The position numbers were made by a program, and so were the translations under genes. The notes beneath the pieces were generated by a model. That model worked only from the letters and a program-made list of their open reading frames with translations, made no database searches and had not been told where the DNA came from. 64,000 nt of DNA from Symbiodinium natans (Eukaryota; Sar; Dinophyceae; Suessiales; Symbiodiniaceae). This document shows, piece by piece, positions 1 to 13,129 of the stretch. Positions within the stretch are counted from its first letter, which is position 1; each line of letters starts with the position of its first letter. The stretch covers positions 98,999 to 162,998 of the forward strand of contig CAJNDS010000337.1 of assembly GCA_905221605.1 (NCBI GenBank). The letters run 5' to 3'.

Positions 1-3000
1 GGGGACAGCTGCTGCAAGTGAGCAAGTGCCCCTAGGCGCCCACTCAAAGGTCGCCCAATATGCAAGTTGTAGCAGCGCAGACTTTTCCATGTTTTCCGGG
101 TTGCGCAAGAGCCGAGAGACACCAGACTCTTGGCTTCTAATTCTTCAGCTGTCAGCGGCTTTGGCCTCCAAAGTGTTCTGTCAAGGTAACACACATAGAA
201 GGCAACCGAAGGCACTGCTCCGGCTTTGCTCGGGTCTGCACCAAAAAGCGGACTCCAATGCAAACTGCAGACTGCCCCACCTCGTCCTTGCGTGAAGTCT
301 AGAAGCGAATGTGGCTGCACAGCACATGCCCGCATTATGGCTTTGTAGGCTTTGAAAGATTCTACTCTAGCCATTTGAGCGGACACAACGTCCAGTCCTC
401 ACTGAGATTTGCAGATAAGCTGCAAAAGTCATCAGTGCCTGGCACGAGACAAGAGGACTGATCGAACTGCCGGAGCATCTTCAACGAGGGTTCAGTGTGG
501 AGAAAGTCGCCATGTCTTATCAACAAACGCTATATTGTGCGCTCGTGACTGTTTTGTGCAGCATCTTGCAGCATCTGCATGGGCCTCCAAAAATGGGGTC
601 AAAAGGGCCCTGGATGGTGCGGCCCACTGCGAGCTCGTACTTGGACTGAGCAAAAGACGGCTTTTTCTCGAAACGCTTCACATCCCATCCAATCAGGCTT
701 CCTTCCTACAAGTAGAATCTTTCGCCTGTCCCACATCTGTCCCAAATTCCTCTTCTTTTGCCATGTGTGGCTTGTCCAATCTCATGGTTTCGACGCATGG
801 CCATCCGACGCCCTCCAGCACCCTCCAACAACTTCCACCAGGCGACTGCCACGGTGTGCGCCCTCGATGCAGCCTCGACCGAAAAACTCGCACGCACGCC
901 GCTGCACCATCGGCTTGGCGCGTCTTTCGAGTCGTTCGAAAGCAAACCGGCAAACCGACAAAGATCGCCCCTCACACCCCTGGCGCCCTCTAATTATTCC
1001 CATTGGCCACGGCATTGATCCTAAACACTGGAACACTGGAACACGGCAGGCCGCAGCGAAGCACTCTGCTTCGCCTTGCGCTTCCCAAAGCCCCAAGCCC
1101 TACACTTATATCGCAAGCCAAGACAGGGAGGGTGGAGGACCCAATCCTTGCAGAATGCTTGCAGAATGCCTGAGGCAAAGTGAATGTGCCATACTGACTG
1201 GGGTGTCCTGAGAAGTGCACATTGGTGCCTTGACATGGAATGACTCAACATGCTTTGCGAGCAGTCGAGCCAGTTTTACTCACGTTTTTCTCAACAGCAC
1301 AGGCCCGAACCCAGGGCATGTCCAGCGGGTGTGCCAAGTAGAGCGAACAACTATCCTGCGTGCGCGAGAGATCACAAGCAAAATGCGGCGCGTTCGGCGT
1401 TCACCCCATTCCAGCCTCAGCCTGAGCATGGATTGCACCTAGGCGTAGGCCAAAAAGGCACTGTTCAAAACTTCTAAACATCTGTCAGCAGAGCGACCAT
1501 TTGGGAAGAAGCGGAAGCACAGGTCGTGCAGATGACCAACACCGGGCACTTCAAGATTGAAGCGTGGCGACTCTATGGCTTCTCCTTCACAGCATCATAC
1601 GGCTGCTACGCGCCATTGAAAAAGGAGCAGCGACTATAGAACCAACAAGCATAAGTTGGCCAAGGCTCCCTTTGGAAAAGACGCTTTCAACGCAAAGGCA
1701 TCTCTAATGAGCCTTGGAGCATGGGAAGGGTCATGCCAACGAACGGGTTATGGATGCCTGGGCCTGGAACCTCCAAGGTTCCTTGCTAAAGCTTGGTGAG
1801 GCATCGATAGGCCCCAGGAGTCTCAGGCGTCTGAGGCATTTTCATCCGACCTGCCGTATCCAATTTCTTGCCTGAATGAACTTCCAACCTCAGCACTCCC
1901 CCCTAAACATATCTTGGGAACGTTGCCTGTCTAGCTGGAGGTTTCAGGCCGACAAAGAATAGCGGGCGCTTCGAGCTCTTCGACCTGTGATGTCACATTC
2001 TCCGATGTCTGTCGCTGCGCCGAGAGGCAAAGAAAGCCACCGCCGACCTTCCCCCAAGCCCAAACTAGAAAGCAGAGACAGCAGGGCAGCATGGTGTCTG
2101 ATCTCCATACCTTGAGGTTTGGGCCATATAGAGGGATCCTGGCGAAATCGGTGTGCGCCCCCAGATGCTCTCCAAAAGCGATACAGTGTGGCAGACGTTC
2201 CACTAAGTTGCACGCAATTACAGCACACCCGTCCCTCAATGCAATACGCCGCAAGATGCAAGAAAAACAACATCGGCACGAGCCACACATGGATAAATTT
2301 TACAAAGCAACGGAAACGTCGGTCACTCAAACTGAAGGAGACTCGACTTGACGGTTGGCTCTGACCAACATGCACGGCAAAACGTACGGCTCACAAGGCT
2401 TGCACCTTGAGCGATCACTTCGAAGTTTGTGTCGTTCTCCTCACCTACTTGAATAGCTTTCTGTTCGTGGTAACAATAACCAAGACCCCGGGAAGGAAGG
2501 AGGCTCTTTTGTGACATCTGCACTTGTGACGTCCTGAGAGAAATGAAGCTTCGGAGATCTCCAAAGTGTCCCAACGCGTCTCTTCTATCGTTCAAGGGTT
2601 TATGCAGCGTTCAAGGATCTAGCGCCTCAAGGTTTCGGAGCCCACGAAAGATCTTCTTTTGGGGCTTACGGTCCCACGCCACATGTCCATTTGCAGATAA
2701 GGGCTTCCATCTCCTTCTGAAAACCCCCCGATGCCGGAGGGGTCGGCATCAGTGAAATCCCGACGAGCTTTCCTACAGCATGCCCAACCCACCCTTACCC
2801 CATCTCGAATGTGAGATGTCACTCAGTAGTGACACGATGCAGATTTCGCAAGTAACCCCTCTGCCCCCGAAAATAGTTGCTGTGTTGTGCTGCTCTTCGT
2901 CTGGTGGTTGCATGAGCACGGATGCACGGTGATCCTCCTCTGCAAGAGTAGTATCAGCACTCTAGGCTAAGGGCCACTCCGCTCTGTCCGAATACACCTG

Positions 3001-3800
3001 CCGAATGCGTGTGCAAGACAACACCCAGACTGAAAACACAAAGAAAAACAACCAAGTCTAGCCTGCAGATCACTGCGTTCCTCTCAAGAAGACACCAGTT
3101 GAACTGCACCACAACCGCATGACTGCCCGAGTACTGCACGCAATCTGAATCAAACTGACAGCAAGGCAATCCTGTGGTCGCCCACTCTGGAACCTTGGAG
3201 GGCACATGAGGAAGTGAGCAGCCAAAAGCAGCCTCCCGTGCAACGAATGACTGATAATGACTGAGCCTTTCGATCCAGGAAGCCTTTTCTCTGACTCTGC
3301 GGCTGGCGAAGTCGATGAGAAACAGCCCGTTGCCTACGCATCAGACCCACGACTACCGACAGAGCCTGACGCTACCTACAAGCATACTGCTAGGAAGCTG
3401 AATGCATCGCTGTTCCTAGGCCTTTTGCCGTCAGTCGAAGTCGAAGGGAAGGGGGGAAAGCGGGCTTAAGGCCAGCTTTGTGAACTAGAGAGGACGAGTT
3501 CTGAGTACAAAAGCACCGTCACAGAGCTCAGTCATGAGACCATGACCCAGGTCTCTCGACATGCCTTCACACCATCGTTTGTTGCCCATCTTTTTTGTGG
3601 TTCTTAGTGATTCTTCCACACAATTCCCCGAAGCCGACTTCGCGTGCTCTGTTCGCCCGCCCTGCGGCGAGACCCTTGACATGTGTCCGTGCGTGCAACC
3701 GACGCGTCTAGATGTTCACGAACAGCCTGGAAAGTCCAGCCGCGATGGTCTTGATAATGTTCGTTGATGCTCTCTGAAGCTATGTGCCCAACATTGACCA
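1..3800. other. gene-poor stretch with one possible minus-strand exon
   Basis: No ORF longer than about 200 codons, and none recognised. On the minus strand around 2,400-2,500 a short open stretch reads like protein (it contains EQKAIQVGEENDTNFEV) and could be an exon of a gene with long introns. Otherwise the sequence looks intronic or intergenic. No RNA gene seen. Confidence 0.3.
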
Positions 3801-3809
3801 CGGTTGCCC

Positions 3810-4280
3810 CCTGCCTCTTTGAGTGGCCTTGTCCCCCGCATCTCGCTGATTTCCGAATCATGTTTCGCCAGCATCTCGGCCTTCTCCAATCACAATGTAA
3901 TCACTAAAAAGAAACGGAAGGCCTTTGTATAGGCTCTTCATGCATGCACAGCAGATGGCACAGCGGAGGGCACAGCCGCGAACCTGACGTTCCAAGGCTT
4001 CTTTGACAAGCTGAGCCTCAGAACTTATCAGAACTTCCAATAAGGGACAGCGCAAGTCATGCCATGTCACGATATGTCACGCGCCTCCCCATCTCCAAGA
4101 GTCTCAGTCATGTGGGCCCGTCGATGTGCCTGCTACCACAATTTGCATCAGACACACACATCTCCCTTTTCCACAACTTGCGCTACAAATTTACACAGAA
4201 CTCCGCCTCTGGATCCTGCTCATGTTTGACAGTCCAGTCACACAGCTCTTCCACTTTCTGTCGAGCTTCCTGATCCGCCC
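3810..4280 (-). CDS. possible small exons of a coiled-coil protein
   Basis: Three short minus-strand open stretches read like charged coiled-coil protein: 4,183-4,275 (EARQKVEELCDWTVKHEQDP), about 3,985-4,040 (EAQLVKEALERQV, followed by a GT donor), and about 3,815-3,893 (AEMLAKHDSEISEM). They lie downstream of a better-defined exon at 4,790-4,851 on the same strand and may belong to one gene with long introns, but I could not join them in phase. Family not recognised. The call rests on amino-acid composition and AG/GT boundaries only; some of these could be chance open frames. Confidence 0.25.
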
Positions 4281-4445
4281 ACACGTCTGACGCAGTCACC
4301 AGTGGCAGCATGATGCAGCATGGCGCATGGCACCAGTGGCCGTGCTCCTCCAAGCCTCTGTGTGCGGCTGCGGTTTGCTCCTTGAATCGCGCAAATCGCA
4401 GGATCTGCAGACATCTCAAAGTATCTCAAACTCTTGGCAGATGGG

Positions 4446-4482
4446 GCTCAGCATGGCTCAGCATGGCTCAGCATGGCTCAGG
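4446..4482. repeat. 10-bp tandem repeat (GCTCAGCATG)3
   Basis: Three perfect copies of GCTCAGCATG. Short local duplication with no visible function. Confidence 0.7.
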
Positions 4483-4789
4483 AAGCCTGGAAGTTCTGGA
4501 CAGCATCTGCCAATGGCTCCGTCCTCCGGGAATGCTCAGCGCGTAGCTCTATGCACGGTAATTCCACAGCTCAGCTCTGTTGACTCAACTGTGTGTGCAC
4601 CAGCGCACCCAAGCGGGCGTAGCCCAAACGTGGTCCTGGAAACAACGTCCAGAAGCTCAGACTTTCGCAACTCCGACATAGCCTTCCATTCGGTCACTGT
4701 CATTGCCCGACCAGAGCCATTTGAAAGAAGCATCATTTGGAGTCAGTTTGGAAAACTGCCTCGAGGAGCACTGAATGAATTGCCCTCAC

Positions 4790-4851
4790 GTTGAGCTCGC
4801 CTTCAGATCCTTCACCTCATCTCTGAGGTTGCTGACTTGAGCTTCCAAGTC
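4790..4851 (-). CDS. coiled-coil exon (partial gene)
   Basis: A 62-nt exon fits well: acceptor CCGCAG at its 5' side, donor GTGAGG at its 3' side, and the reading frame DLEAQVSNLRDEVKDLKASS between them. The heptad-like pattern of Leu/Val with Asp/Glu/Lys is typical of a coiled coil. It belongs to an unidentified minus-strand gene, possibly together with the open stretches at 3.8-4.3 kb. Coiled coils alone do not reveal function, and no catalytic domain was recognised nearby. Confidence 0.4.
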
Positions 4852-5620
4852 CTGCGGGCACGCGCTGGAACATGAAAACTATGTATAAAAATGAAAGCTT
4901 ACTCTGTATGTCTCTGCATGTCTCTGTATGTGTAGCTTCGGCGAGATCTAAGTCGTTCAGATCCCAGTGGCTAGCAGTGGCTGCACCACGGATCTCTCAT
5001 GCCACCTGACATTTCTCAAGTAGCATTGGTGTCGACACGTACGCTCTCTCGCTGCTCAGAAGTGAATTCATCACCATTAAGCAAACGCGATGCAATCGAA
5101 TCACCTGACAAAGTGGCGTTGCTTCTCTTAAGACTCTTGCCCAGCCAAGAGAATACAGTGGCCAAAGCAGCTTAACATGGTGGAACCTAGCTTGGCGAAT
5201 GGATGTTTCGGTACAGTTTCATACAGTTTCTGTGTTGAAGGTTAACGGCAGCATTGTGGCGAGGCACGCGGTTCGAATAACAAAACCCCAACACTCAGGT
5301 CCTGGAGAGGTCCAAGCGCCCTCGCCAGTCGCAAGGCCAAGTCCTAAGAGCTCAAGATGGCTCAAGTGCCCATGTCTACCCCAAAATCGACTCAGCCTCC
5401 TCTTGCCCTCCATCTACTCGCAGTTTGTGTTCTTGAAACGCCACTGCCCACACATCCTGACGCGCAGTGCATCTTACGATTTTAAGTGTGGCAAGGCTGC
5501 TGATGCTTCTTTCGGAACGAAAAGTGCACAGCTCGCCTCCAATGCCTTCACACGATCCTCCAGCTTCATTTCGGCACGGCGAGGTACGGCAACTCAGCAC
5601 ACATGACTGAGAAATACACG

Positions 5621-5673
5621 TCACACAGAGCTTCACACAGAGCCTCACACAGAGCTTCACACAGAGCTTCACA
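5621..5673. repeat. short tandem repeat, CACACAGAGCTT type
   Basis: About four imperfect copies of a unit of roughly 14 bp (ACACAGAGCTTCAC). Simple local duplication. Confidence 0.7.
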
Positions 5674-5904
5674 AGTACAAAGATGCCCGGGACGGTAAGA
5701 TGCGCGCATTTCAGTTACAGCACCGCGCGACCATGGCAAGGCGGTAGCCATTTACAGCATCCCTAACAGCACCTACTTGTGCTCAAAGCTATTCAGGCTA
5801 ATGCTAATGCGAGCAATGTTCTACTCGGCATGTAGCATATGAAATGAGAGAATGGGATCCTGATATATCCTGATCGCATGAAGAAGCAGCAGCGGAGCAG
5901 GACC

Positions 5905-6042
5905 TTGTGAACATGCTGCAAAATCTGCAAAGCTGAAGGTGCAACATGCTGCAGCCCAATCGGCCTTAAGCTGGTTGTAGGTGATTCGATTGTCAAAGTC
6001 TGTGTCCGAATCATTGAACAACCATGTTAGAACGCGGTTCAC
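5905..6042 (-). CDS. possible exon with an EF-hand-like loop
   Basis: After an AG at 6,044-6,043 the minus strand reads NRVLTWLFNDSDTDFDNRIT and continues to a possible GT donor near 5,908. DTDFDNRITYNQ resembles a Ca2+-binding EF-hand loop: Asp at positions 1, 3 and 5 and Ile at 8, but Asn instead of Gly at 6 and Gln instead of Glu at 12. A second open frame immediately upstream (about 6,060-6,190, containing EVHGEVDKDLLDLIKEAW) also looks coding but cannot be joined to this exon directly. Dinoflagellates have many EF-hand proteins; the identity of this one is unknown. It could be a chance match. Confidence 0.3.
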
Positions 6043-9000
6043 CTACCAGACTGGCACCCCGACACGACAAAAGACAGCAGTCTGCTGCGTTCTGGCCAGG
6101 CCTCCTTGATGAGGTCCAAGAGGTCCTTGTCCACCTCTCCGTGCACTTCACTGACAAAAGCTGGTTGGCCAATGTTTGCCAATATGCAACTGAGTGCCAA
6201 GACATCAGTACTTCGGAAACCATGCCTCCCCCAACAACGACTTGATCTCCGCTTCCTCCCAAAACATGGGCAATGACATACGCAAGCAAACAGTCACACG
6301 ACAAGACAATACAAGACGCCGCTCCGTTCGTTCCACAAATCGAAACAGCTTGCCATCACAACCCAACAGCACCACAACAATTCGTCCATCCATCTCGTAA
6401 GACATAGCTTTTCCAAGACAGCAGTGTAACAGTTATTCTATGAAAGACGTGAGACAGCATGGACAGTGGGGATCGTGGACGGGCCCGCGGGATGCAGGAC
6501 GGTCGAGAAAGCCCAAAACTCCTAAAGGCCGAAAGGCCCTATAAGCCCCAAAATCACCAAACCCTATGAACCAACAAGATCTAACCTTAGCCAAAAAATC
6601 CTGAACCCTATAAGGTCGAAAAGCCAGCTCTGAACTCTAGAATATATGAACAACAGCCCTCAAGCTCACAAACCCCAAACCCAGAAAGAATAAGAACAAA
6701 GACAAGCTCGAAGTCCCAAAATGCCACGAGCCCTATCAACCCCAAAAGCCTTCAACCTCACCCATGATGCCCAAGAGCCCGTAACGGCAAAATCGAAGTT
6801 CTCTGAGCCTCTGAGCTCTGTAAACCCAAAAGCCCTGAACCCGATGAACCCAAAAGCCCAAAAACCTGAATACCCGAAAAACCCCAAAAAGTCCTAAACG
6901 CCGTTCACGTTCGGGAAACTCAAAACCCTTGATTCGGGAAACTGGAATCTGCGGATTCGGGAAACGGTAAAGCGCCTCGTCATCCCCCCAAAAAACCTCA
7001 CCCCCACCATCCCCCACCCCCCACCCCCGGCCCACTTGTCAATTTTACAAGGGCGGTGGGGAGTGGTGAGGGCGAATCACGCACGAAGAGCAGCTGGAAT
7101 GTTCCGGTCTTCGGCCTCTTCTCCGGACACTCCCGTGGAAAACTTTGGAAGCGTGGTCCTCCGAGGCAAAAGAGGATTTGTCAAAACGACTCGGGAGTGT
7201 ACTGACACCAAAACTCTGAGATGCACTGCGCAAACTCTGTGCCTTGCAGACACCAGGGCCGCCATCGAACTCGCAGCTTGGTTTTGGCTCGAGGTGGCCA
7301 TCGATTCCATCGATACTTCAGGCTTCTCCGCTGACGTTGCCTGGGATGCGCGGGCGGTTCAGAATATTTCACACTTTTCACTTCTCTCTCACCCGAGCTC
7401 TGTGTGTCAGAGCCTGGCCTTTCAGCCTCGGCAACTTTGACTTGAACATCTGCCTCAACTAACACCTGGTTTTCCCTCAGATTCAATGAGGCAGAACAAC
7501 ATGAGACCAGAACACCGATCGAATTGTCGGCACATGTCAGGGGCTTCAACAGCTTGCTTGTCCTTGCCACTGAAAGTTCGGAGCCTTTCGGGGCCTCTCT
7601 TCAAAGTTGCAGCGCCGAAGGCGCCGAACATACAACCAGAAGCTGCAACTTTCGAGTCTGTTCTTTGGCCTTTCTGCCATAATGTTTCTGTCTTGGACTC
7701 CTTCCCATTGGGAACAATTCTACTTCGCTTGTCTCATAACTTTTCGGTGCAACACAAAACTACTCTGCCAAAGATGCGCACGGGAAGTTCGCAGGGTCTA
7801 GCAAGTAACAGGAAGCTGTTCCCTTGTACAGAGTTCCTCCAGGCTCGAGTCACGAGCCGCTTCCCTGCTTCGACCATGTTGCATGTCATATGCATTGTGG
7901 AATCTGTGGAACAATGCACTTAGTCCTAGCAAGGTTCTCAAGCTATGCTACGCAGAGAGGCGTATCATAGTTGCAAAAGCTCGAACTTCCGTGGCTGATG
8001 CCACGAAGACAGAGACCCCACACAGAAACCAGCAGCTCATCAGCCCAGTGACATTAGTGACAGACAGATTCGCAGGGCCAATGCTTGGAAGTAGTGGTTG
8101 CTTCTTCGTCTTTGCCTCCTCGAAAGATGCAAGCACAACCCTTCTCTGCAAGGCATTTTGCTCAGTGCGCGACAGCTCAATGCCTGATGCAGTGCTTGCA
8201 GCCGATGCTTCACCTGACAGGTACGAGCGAGCATCGCTCTCTGGCGAGTGCTGACGCTGCTTCTGCCTTGAGGGCAGCTAAGCCACCGAAAGCAGGTGCT
8301 GCGTGAGCCTCAAGAGCTTTGGGTTGCTGATAGAATGGAATCTTCGAGCAAGAGCTGCTGGCCTCCAAATTTCTAAATCAATGTCCACTTCGCGAGAAGT
8401 CTCGGAAGGATTCTGCTAGCCGCTTAGCGGCACACTTTGTCTGACAAACTCAGACAAAGACATATTCAGGTCAAGATCAATGTGGAGGATTGCGGAGGCT
8501 CTTTCCCTCCATAACACTCATCCAGCAGAGTCCAATCTAATCCTCTGGAAGATCTTGAAGCTTTGTGACCATGGCATTGGAGAGGGGCACCGCGATGCAT
8601 CGCACAAATCCTTGGCAAGGAATGCAAGGACACCGAAGCCAAAAGGACACAGCTTGGATTGGCCTTGTAAACAGCTTCTGGATGGGCAGCTGGAGCACGT
8701 GCGCACAATGTCGGACGAGATTCCCTGATCCCCTGCCCGCTGCAGGACATGCCACCACACTTCGTCACATCAACCTGCAGCCTTGGAAGTGACGGTGCGC
8801 GAAGATGCGCAGCGATGCGCAGCGATGCGCAGCGATGTGATGTGATGTCCAGGTCTTGAAAGGCACCAAAAAGAAGCAGCAGAAAGTTGCTATCAGAACA
8901 CTCTCGCCAAGATGCCCAGGTGCTTGAGACCCGCAGAGCAACACCCTTCTCGCTCGGCATGGGCCAAGGCATCTTCATGGCCTGCGTAAGCCAAAGGTCA

Positions 9001-9581
9001 CACACACATACACAGCAACGCATATTCTCTTGCAACAGATGCGTTGTGCGGCGGCTTGAGTTGGGCACTGCCTGAGTCTTTGTGATGCGCATGGAAAAGG
9101 ATGAGCGTGACATCATCCTGCACAGAAAATACAACTAATACAAATACAAAATTTCTGCAAATCGACTCTACCATTGCAGTTGACAAACGATTGGGTCTGG
9201 AGTGCCATGCGAGCTAAGACAGCATATCACAGCATGCTACCAGGTAACTGCAGAGGCTCCGAAGTTTAGGGTGGATATTGCAGAATGCTAAGCTGCCCCA
9301 GAAAATACTTCTCTAGCCCAAACTTCAGATAGCCAGAACCCTGGTCGCGTGCGGAGGTGACTGGGATTTTCACAGCAGGTGGACGAGCGTCCATCAACGC
9401 AAATTGAACACGCAGCCCAAATCCCCGACTTTGCCGAATAGGTGGATTCGAGCGTACACTGTTGTTCGTGGACCCTATAGGGAGGAATGGGTGATCTACG
9501 GTGCACGTGTAGATCAAGGAATTCGAGAGCGTGATCAAGCGTGACTCATAGCTCTGTTCCGCTCCTCAATCGCAACATGCT
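6043..9581. other. mostly non-coding; degenerate AAACCC-rich tract
   Basis: From about 6,500 to 7,030 the plus strand is a degenerate A/C-rich tract made of CCCTAAA/CCCAAAA-like words, which yields spurious Gly/Phe-rich ORFs on the minus strand. At 7,340-7,490 a minus-strand stretch (containing RENQVLVEADVQVKVAEAER) could be an exon. A short tandem repeat (GATGCGCAGC)n lies at 8,797-8,838. Nothing else can be supported. Confidence 0.3.
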
Positions 9582-10775
9582 TCACTTGAGCCGAGCCACG
9601 CAATAGTGCTCCTCATAATCTCTCCATCTTTGTCTGGCGCATTCCAACACTTTATTCGTGACAACCTTGAGAGAATCACCTGCAGCAATGGCATCCAGAA
9701 CCTGACCGAGGACTTCACAGGACTCACGAGTGCCGGAAGACTTGACGCCGTATCAACTGCGCCAAGCGTCAAAAAAACAACTCTTGCAGGAAACAATGTG
9801 GACCAAGGTGAACCAGTGGACCAATTCACTCCCAAACAATGATGAGCGAAACCCCCTAGTTTGCAGACTGGTCTCAAATTCGCTCATTTCATCGGACGTG
9901 AAGCAGTCCCAAATACCATCACTTGCGATCAACACATAGCTATCAGGGTAGTCACTGGTATTCCAGGAAAGCACCTCTGGTTCTGCAGTAACTCCGTGGT
10001 CTTTGACACAGAGGTCGCCCAAGGATCTCGTCATGCAGAGACCTGGAAAATCTTCCCCTTGAATGAAGAGTCGCTCCTCAACAAAGCCGTCTTCGTGAAC
10101 TTTCCGTTGGATATCCACACCAAGACCCTCCAGCCTAGCGCGTTCAGACTCGACTGAAGGCTTGTGATCCATTGTTTGGGCAACTGCTCCCTTCCCAGGT
10201 ACTATCAGCACAGCCCTCGAGTCTCCAAGATACGCAGCCCAAACCTTGTGATGTCGCGGGTGTTGCAGCACGCAGACGGCTGTACTTCCACACACTTGCA
10301 ACTCGAAATCTTGCTCCACTGACTGTCTGACCAAGTCCATCTGAACTTTCTCGAACGCATGGTAAAGGGCAGCTTCCACACTGTCTTGCTTGAGCATGGT
10401 GCTACAAGCCTGCGTGGCCTCCAACAGATAAGGGAGAGTACGCGATGCCCTCTGGGCAGGCCAATGGCCCCCATCGCCATGACCATCGAAGAGGCAATAA
10501 ACGTGCCAACCAGATGGCAACACCGAAATACTGCAACAGTCCTGACCAACCGACTTGTCTCCGAAACCCTTGACGCCCTTCATGTTCACCGCTCCCACGC
10601 CAAAGCTCTTCAGCAAGGACTCCCCGGTAACACTGCCCGGCCGCACTTGCCAAGCCCGGCAGCTGTAAGGTGCCTCTTTACCTTCGTAGCCCTCGCGCAC
10701 AGGCAGTTCGGAGAAGACGTGCCAGCAACTCCTCCCGCTCCACATCCGGTCCTCAGACACGTCTAGGTTTCGCAA
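9582..10775 (-). CDS. PP2C-type protein phosphatase (PPM family), N-terminus uncertain
   Basis: Metal-dependent Ser/Thr protein phosphatase of the PP2C/PPM family, which dephosphorylates proteins with Mn2+/Mg2+. Landmarks in order on the minus strand: GFGDKSVGQD, FDGHGDGG (metal-binding Asp), GSTAVCVLQ, AYLGDSRAVL, DHKPSVESERARLE, TRSLGD and ASDGIWDCFTSDE (metal-binding Asp). After SDEMSEF the frame changes: an intron of about 140 bp lies between roughly 9,876 and 9,735 (a GA donor is possible; not resolved). The last exon reads SCEVLGQVLDAIAAGDSLKV and ends with RWRDYEEHYCVARLK at a TGA at 9,582-9,584. The usual C-terminal DD/DN-[IT]-T motif is missing, so the fourth metal ligand may be absent or lie in an unseen exon. 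The open frame begins near 10,775 without a convincing ATG; an upstream exon is likely. Confidence 0.85.
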
Positions 10776-11074
10776 TTAGTGCAGAACATTGCAGAACACA
10801 TATTGTTTCGCATAATTACGTGCAATTGCATATATAATTGCACATCGCACAAACACAGCCTCGAAGGTGACTCACTGGGACGCAGCTCAGTGTCCATGGT
10901 CGACTCAGTGGTGTCCTCATGTTTGGATTTGGCCTCACCTTGCTGGGCCTTGGAAAGAGGAAGCAGCACGAAAGCAGCGCCAGTGCTACACCGTGGTGAG
11001 AAACAAACGGAACAGCTCGTCAACGTCAACGTCATCGACTCATTTTCATTGTCTCAAGCCGTGCCTTCAGAAGT

Positions 11075-12979
11075 TCATGCATCTTGTGCATTCTTGACAG
11101 CGCGTCCGGCGGAACAGATAGCCTGCCAGAAGTCAGGGTTGGCGAAGGCTTTATACGTACAAGGGTTGGCATCCTGTTGCGAACTCAAGGACGTCGTCCC
11201 AACCTGCAGAGCCGCTCAACCTGCCCACATTGCAACCCAGCACTTGGTGCTGTGTGCTGCTTGGATATCCTGAGCGATGACACTGCGTTGAAAAGATCTC
11301 TCCTTGAAACCCGCTGCTGGGCCAGAGCGGGCGACTGCCGCTCCTCAATTCTTGGCGCCCCTCTAAGCCAACAGTTCACCCCCGAAGCCCGCACCAGCTT
11401 TTAACGAGCAAAGAGACAACCATCTCTCAAAGACACCACGGCACGATTTTCGCTGACTGACTGGTGCTTCCAACAAGTCTGGGACCATCATGTCAGTGGT
11501 CGTCACGCGCCTTGAAGCCGCACTGCCGATGACTCGCACTCGCACCAAAATGCACAAGACGATGTGATTTGAAGCCCGCCTCTTCTGCAGCGGGGGCTCT
11601 GCCATGCTCGCTGAATTCAGAAACCGCAGTTTCGAGAGCGGTCACTCAATCTTCCGGGTCCTTGAAAATACGATCGACTTTCGGCTTAATTAGCACGAGC
11701 TTTGGAGCAAGAAGTAGTAAAACCCCACCGTCTTGTCCATGCCTAAGGCAGCAGGTCATGAGGGTAGTTATCGCTGGATGTTTGGCCGGTGAACTGTGAA
11801 GGAGGCTGTGCAACATGAGCTTAAGCCTGTGTACGCCTGCGTTTCGCGAAAAGCAAATCGCACACCAACAGTGACTAACACATGCTAACACATGCAACTT
11901 ATGCTAACACATTCTAACACAGGCTCTGACTGGCTCGTGGATGCTTCAATTCACCTGCGCAGAAGTGCAATCGCGCATCCAGGAGCCGCACTTCCTGCGA
12001 CTTGCTCTTCTGCGCTGCCTGGTCCAGGTCTTCTAGACCTGGAGAATCTTTTCAAGTCCGAGCATTGCAGAGCATTGCAGAGCATTGCCCCCAAGGCGGA
12101 CTTGTGATTCCAAGACACCTACTCGATGCTCAGCTGGCAGAATTTTCACGTCTTTCGGGATCATGAACGATTGCCCTATGTTCTGTTCGCTTACGTTCTT
12201 TGGCAACAAGTGAGCCGCGGTACAGCTCCGGAAGCCCAGAGAGTGCTCAGAGACTGCTGGGTTCCGAACGAAGATGACTTCCAGTCTCTGGAGCCCCTCG
12301 GCCTGCGTAAAGGCACCAAGAACTTGCAAGTTCTTTCAACGGGCACATGAACGACACCACTCTCACAACCGGGCCTGCATTGGATGGGGCGACGGACGGG
12401 GAAGGGATGGAAGGGCCTGCATCCACGGGCTCAGCTGGCTCAGCCTCGTCCTTAGAGTCACTTCGAGAGCTACCTACCTCTTGGTCACTTGAACTTTCAA
12501 AAATGCAAGCGAAGACTTGGCACAAACTTACGGAAGCCCCAACATCCGGCACAAACCGAGGATCTGATTCGAAACTTCGGGATTTCGACAGAGAAAGCCC
12601 ACCTGGCAACAAGCAATCTTCACACGGAATAGCACACATAGCAAAGCAAAAATTAAGTCAACAAGACCATCTCTCCGCCTGAGTTGCTTCGTCGACGTGA
12701 CAACTGCCTCCTGAACCGAGCTTTGGAGGCGATGGCTCCTCCTCGGAATCCTTCTGTTTGGACCGTGGCTGCACCGGACGCGGCAGGCACAGCGCTGGAG
12801 TCACTTTCGGGGCCAAGTGCCTCTGCATCTGTCTTGTCCGTTTTCTTTAAGAGTCGAGCTGCCAGCACCGCTCGCTTAATGCTTGCTCGACTGGCCATTG
12901 GGCTCCTTCCTCCCGTCACCTTCAAGGGAAAGCTTGAACACTCTGAGCTAGCTGTCTGAGAACTCGATAAGGTCGTCAC
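11075..12979 (-). CDS. possible multi-exon gene of unknown function, Ser-rich
   Basis: Several minus-strand open stretches look like exons. At about 12,653-12,965 there is a Ser/Lys/Ala-rich frame containing MASRASIKRAVLAARLLKK. At 12,350-12,639 an acidic Ser/Pro-rich frame contains DSKDEAEPAEPVDAGPSIPS. At 12,220-12,329 one contains AFTQAEGLQRLEVIFVRNPA. At 11,075-11,203, after a CTGCAG acceptor, one contains ANPDFWQAICSAGRAVKNAQ and ends at a TGA. The pieces were not joined in phase, and they may belong to one or two genes. Low-complexity regions suggest a disordered, possibly regulatory protein. No family recognised. The CNOT4-like RING exons lie upstream on the same strand, so this could be that gene's C-terminal part, but nothing proves it. 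Confidence 0.3.
12060..12090. repeat. short tandem repeat (AGAGCATTGC)3
   Basis: Three copies of a 10-bp unit. No function evident. Confidence 0.6.
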
Positions 12980-13060
12980 TCCAGGAACACTCCCGCAGTC
13001 CCTCTAAGCAAGCACGAAATTGCAATACACGACTCATAATGTCAAAACCTTTCCTTCATT

Positions 13061-13129
13061 CATACATACAAACACACATACATACATACATACATACATA
13101 CATACATACATACATACATACATACATAC
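13061..13129. repeat. (CATA)n microsatellite
   Basis: Tetranucleotide repeat of about 15 CATA units. It produces spurious TYIH-type ORFs on both strands. Confidence 0.95.

Noticed and set aside
5265-5280. tRNA B-box-like GGTTCGAAT
   Set aside because: No matching A box, acceptor stem or cloverleaf could be drawn around it.
6666-7035. Gly/Phe-rich minus-strand ORFs (FGFIGFRAFGF)
   Set aside because: Derived from a degenerate CCCAAAA/CCCTAAA tract.
8466-9134. 222-codon minus-strand ORF
   Set aside because: No recognisable motif, mixed low-information composition and competing frames; likely chance.
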